64,000 nt of DNA. It comes from Terriglobia bacterium. Lineage in GTDB: Bacteria > Acidobacteriota > Terriglobia > Bryobacterales > Bryobacteraceae. The notes beneath the pieces are model-generated. The model ran no database searches, was not told the origin of the DNA, and worked only from the letters and a program-made list of their open reading frames with translations. Made by a program: the position numbers and the translations under genes. The number at the start of each line of letters is the position of its first letter. Position 1 is the first letter of the stretch. Positions 61,941-64,000 of this stretch are shown here, in pieces. The DNA lies in contig JAIQFS010000027.1 in assembly GCA_020073145.1 (NCBI GenBank), forward strand, positions 1-64,000. The letters run 5' to 3'.

Positions 61941-63977
61941 TTAATCTCCAATCCGTTCCACTTGAACCAGGCAGCTATAAAAAGTAGGTCCGCCGCCGGC
62001 ATCCGTCAGGCGGTCGGAGGTGAGCGCATTGATGTTTCGATTTCCGGCGGATCGCTTGGCCCATCGAACCGACGGTGCGGACACGACTCCCGGGCGGACA
62101 CTCCCGTTGACGCGCGCCTCCAGAACGCACGAACCGCGATCATTGAAGGCGCGCACGGTATCCGAATCCTGAATCGCCCGGGCGGCGGCGTCGTCCGGGT
62201 GCATCTCGAGCGTGGCCGTCTGCCGGTCCACGGCATCGCGATGGCCGAAGGTGGAGTTCATGCTGTCGTCATTCTTTGGCGAAATCAGCTCCAGCGGATA
62301 TTGGCGGCGGAGAGCGGCATCCCCGCCTCGCGATTCGACTGGTGGCTCGAAATGCAGCGCCTCGGGGCGAAAATGGCATTTCCCGCCGTCGGTCCCAAAG
62401 CCTTCGGCAAACGGCAAAAACGGATCGGGAAGGTTCAGGCGGACGAAATGGTCGCGCTCGAGCTGTTCGAGCGTAATCCCGCGAACGAACGGATGCGGCG
62501 TGTCCAGCAGCGTGCGGATCATGTCGTCTTCCGAATCCCCGAAGCAGGCGTCATCGAAACTCATGCGGGCGGCGAGCAGGCGGAAGATCTCCACGTTCGA
62601 CTTGGTTTCGCCGGGCGCGGGTAGCGCCGGGCGCGCGAGCTGCAGGTAGAAGTGGCCGTACGCGAAATAGAGGTCGGTGTGTTCCAGGAAGGTGGTCACC
62701 GGCAACACGATGTCGGCGTAGTCCGCCGAATCGGTCTGGAATTGCTCGAGGACGACCGTGAACAGATCGCCGCGCCGCAACCCGGCCAGGACGGTATTCT
62801 GGTCGGGCGCGATCGCCGCCGGGTTGGAGTTGTACACCACCAGCGCCTTCACCGGAGGATCGTCGAGTGCCGTCAGGGCACGGCCGAGCTGGGTCATGTT
62901 GACCAGACGCGCCTGGCGGCCGAGAGACTTTCCTTGCAGGTCGTGGCGCTCCAGACCCGCGCGATTCACGTGGAAGGCGCCGGAGGTGGAGAGCTGCAGC
63001 CCGCCGCCGACTTCTTTCCAGGAACCGACGAGGGTGGGCAGATGAGCGATGGCGCGCACCGACAGAGCACCGCGCTCGCTGCGCTGGGTGCCGAGGTTCA
63101 GCCGGATGACCGCCGGCCGCGTGCCGGCATACTCGCGGGCCAGTTGGACGATTTCTTCCGCCGCAATCCCGGTCAGCTCCGCGGCGCGCTGCGGCGTCCA
63201 CGCGCGGACGTGGTCGCGGAGAGCATCGAACCCCTCGGTATGGCGGGAGAGGTACTCGGCGTCGTGCAGGCCTTCGCCGATAATGACATGCATCATGGCC
63301 AGCGCCAGCGCGGCATCGGTTCCCGGATTGATGAAGAATTGCTTGTCCGAGAGAGCGCCGGTGCGGTTGCGGTGCGGGTCGATGGTGTAGAGCTTGGCGC
63401 CATTGCGCCGCGCCTCCACGATGAACGGCCACAGGTGCACGTTGGTGCCGAGAACATTCGCGCCCCACGCCAGAATCAGCCGCGCGTGCTTGAACTGCTC
63501 GGGCTCCGTGCCGTAGCGGGCGCCCAACGCGTCCTGCAGGCCAATGGTTCCCGCCGCCGAACAAATCGTGCGATCCAGGCGCGACGCTCCGAGGCGGTGA
63601 AAGAAACGGCGATCCATGCCGGCGCCGTTGAGATAGCCCATGGTGCCGGCATAGCTGTAGGGCAAAACCGACTCCGGCCCGAAATGGTCCGCGATGGACC
63701 GAAGGCGGGCGGCGATTTCGTCCAGTGCCGCGTCCCAGGAAATCCGTTCGAAACGGCCTTCTCCCTTGGCGCCCACGCGGCGCTGCGGATAGAGCAACCG
63801 GGCGGGCGAGTATTCGCGTTCCAGGTACTGCGCCACTTTGCCGCACAGAAACCCGCGTGTGACCGGGTGCGCCGGGTCGCCGCGCAGGCGCGTGCCGCGG
63901 CCGTTGTCGACGGTCACCAGGACCGAGCAGCAGTCCGGACAATCGAGGGCGCACACGGAGTGCCGGATCTCACGCAT
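61941..63977 (-). CDS. Molybdopterin-dependent oxidoreductase with N-terminal [4Fe-4S] site
   Basis: A 678-residue protein of the DMSO-reductase superfamily. The N-terminal cluster ligands are Cys9, Cys13, Cys16 or Cys17, and Cys45 (CALDCPDCC, FLCGK). The bis-MGD-binding core shows YSYAGTMGYLNG, RTICSAAGTIG (Cys here is a candidate molybdenum-site residue), WGANVLGTNVH and IDPHRN. The C-terminal molydop_binding domain has ISPKNDDSMNSTFGHRD and WAKRSAGNRNINALTSD. There is no Tat signal, so it is cytoplasmic. No iron-sulfur or membrane subunit gene is next to it; the physiological substrate is unknown. Confidence 0.9.
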   Translation of the reverse strand: MREIRHSVCALDCPDCCSVLVTVDNGRGTRLRGDPAHPVTRGFLCGKVAQYLEREYSPARLLYPQRRVGAKGEGRFERISWDAALDEIAARLRSIADHFGPESVLPYSYAGTMGYLNGAGMDRRFFHRLGASRLDRTICSAAGTIGLQDALGARYGTEPEQFKHARLILAWGANVLGTNVHLWPFIVEARRNGAKLYTIDPHRNRTGALSDKQFFINPGTDAALALAMMHVIIGEGLHDAEYLSRHTEGFDALRDHVRAWTPQRAAELTGIAAEEIVQLAREYAGTRPAVIRLNLGTQRSERGALSVRAIAHLPTLVGSWKEVGGGLQLSTSGAFHVNRAGLERHDLQGKSLGRQARLVNMTQLGRALTALDDPPVKALVVYNSNPAAIAPDQNTVLAGLRRGDLFTVVLEQFQTDSADYADIVLPVTTFLEHTDLYFAYGHFYLQLARPALPAPGETKSNVEIFRLLAARMSFDDACFGDSEDDMIRTLLDTPHPFVRGITLEQLERDHFVRLNLPDPFLPFAEGFGTDGGKCHFRPEALHFEPPVESRGGDAALRRQYPLELISPKNDDSMNSTFGHRDAVDRQTATLEMHPDDAAARAIQDSDTVRAFNDRGSCVLEARVNGSVRPGVVSAPSVRWAKRSAGNRNINALTSDRLTDAGGGPTFYSCLVQVERIGD

Positions 63978-64000
63978 TTGAGGACGATTATAGCGTGAGG

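Overview
The window is GC-rich, densely coded chromosomal DNA that looks acidobacterial, most likely a Solibacter/Bryobacter-type relative. The grounds are family-level: two large MacB-like permeases of the acidobacterial orphan-permease type (one paired with a PadR regulator), a secreted protease ending in the repeat domain typical of Solibacter secreted proteins, two DUF885 proteins and many short operons. I see no rRNA, tRNA, CRISPR array or prophage. The mobile or decayed DNA is a transposase fragment cut by the left edge, a frameshifted PIN-toxin remnant and a frameshifted outer-membrane porin.

Layout. 1-5.9 kb: IS end, a STAS protein, a quinol-type nitric oxide reductase under a CRP/FNR-like site, a TPR protein ending in a haem c motif, and an ECF sigma module. 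6-13 kb: ROK sugar kinase, PadR/permease pair, signal peptidase I, a DUF885 lipoprotein. 13.3-16.6 kb: housekeeping sigma factor, NrdR and a flippase-like membrane protein. 16.7-20.4 kb: ECF sigma factor, zinc anti-sigma factor and three envelope proteins in one tight operon, probably an envelope-stress response. 20.4-26.5 kb: an RND pump without an adaptor gene, then a four-gene operon (DUF1844, metallo-hydrolase, RibF, TerC/YjbE-like).

26.7-37.5 kb is one long run of plus-strand genes, many overlapping by 4 bases: MazG, a GNAT protein with an enolase-superfamily racemase/OSB synthase, an MFS exporter, an SDR, DUF885, Xaa-Pro aminopeptidase, and a CHASE2 histidine kinase overlapping an NtrC-type regulator. 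37.5-45.3 kb: PIN remnant, FHA-GAF-PP2C phosphatase with a Fur-family regulator, a split biotin carboxylase/biotin carrier pair, a DnaC-like ATPase and a secreted glycosidase-like protein. 45.4-64 kb: porin pseudogene, secreted trypsin-like protease, two TPR proteins, a class A penicillin-binding protein, a second permease, a membrane spermidine-synthase-like protein, a Tat-exported TIM-barrel protein, a lipoprotein and a molybdopterin oxidoreductase.

A recurring feature is a -10-like hexamer ending 6 to 8 bases before an ATG that lacks a clear Shine-Dalgarno sequence, which suggests leaderless mRNAs. At the glucokinase start this arrangement has been disturbed by a perfect 13-bp tandem duplication. 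I found no convincing wholly new system; the best leads are the regulatory architectures, the kinase/regulator junction, the decayed genes and the amino-acid racemisation cluster.
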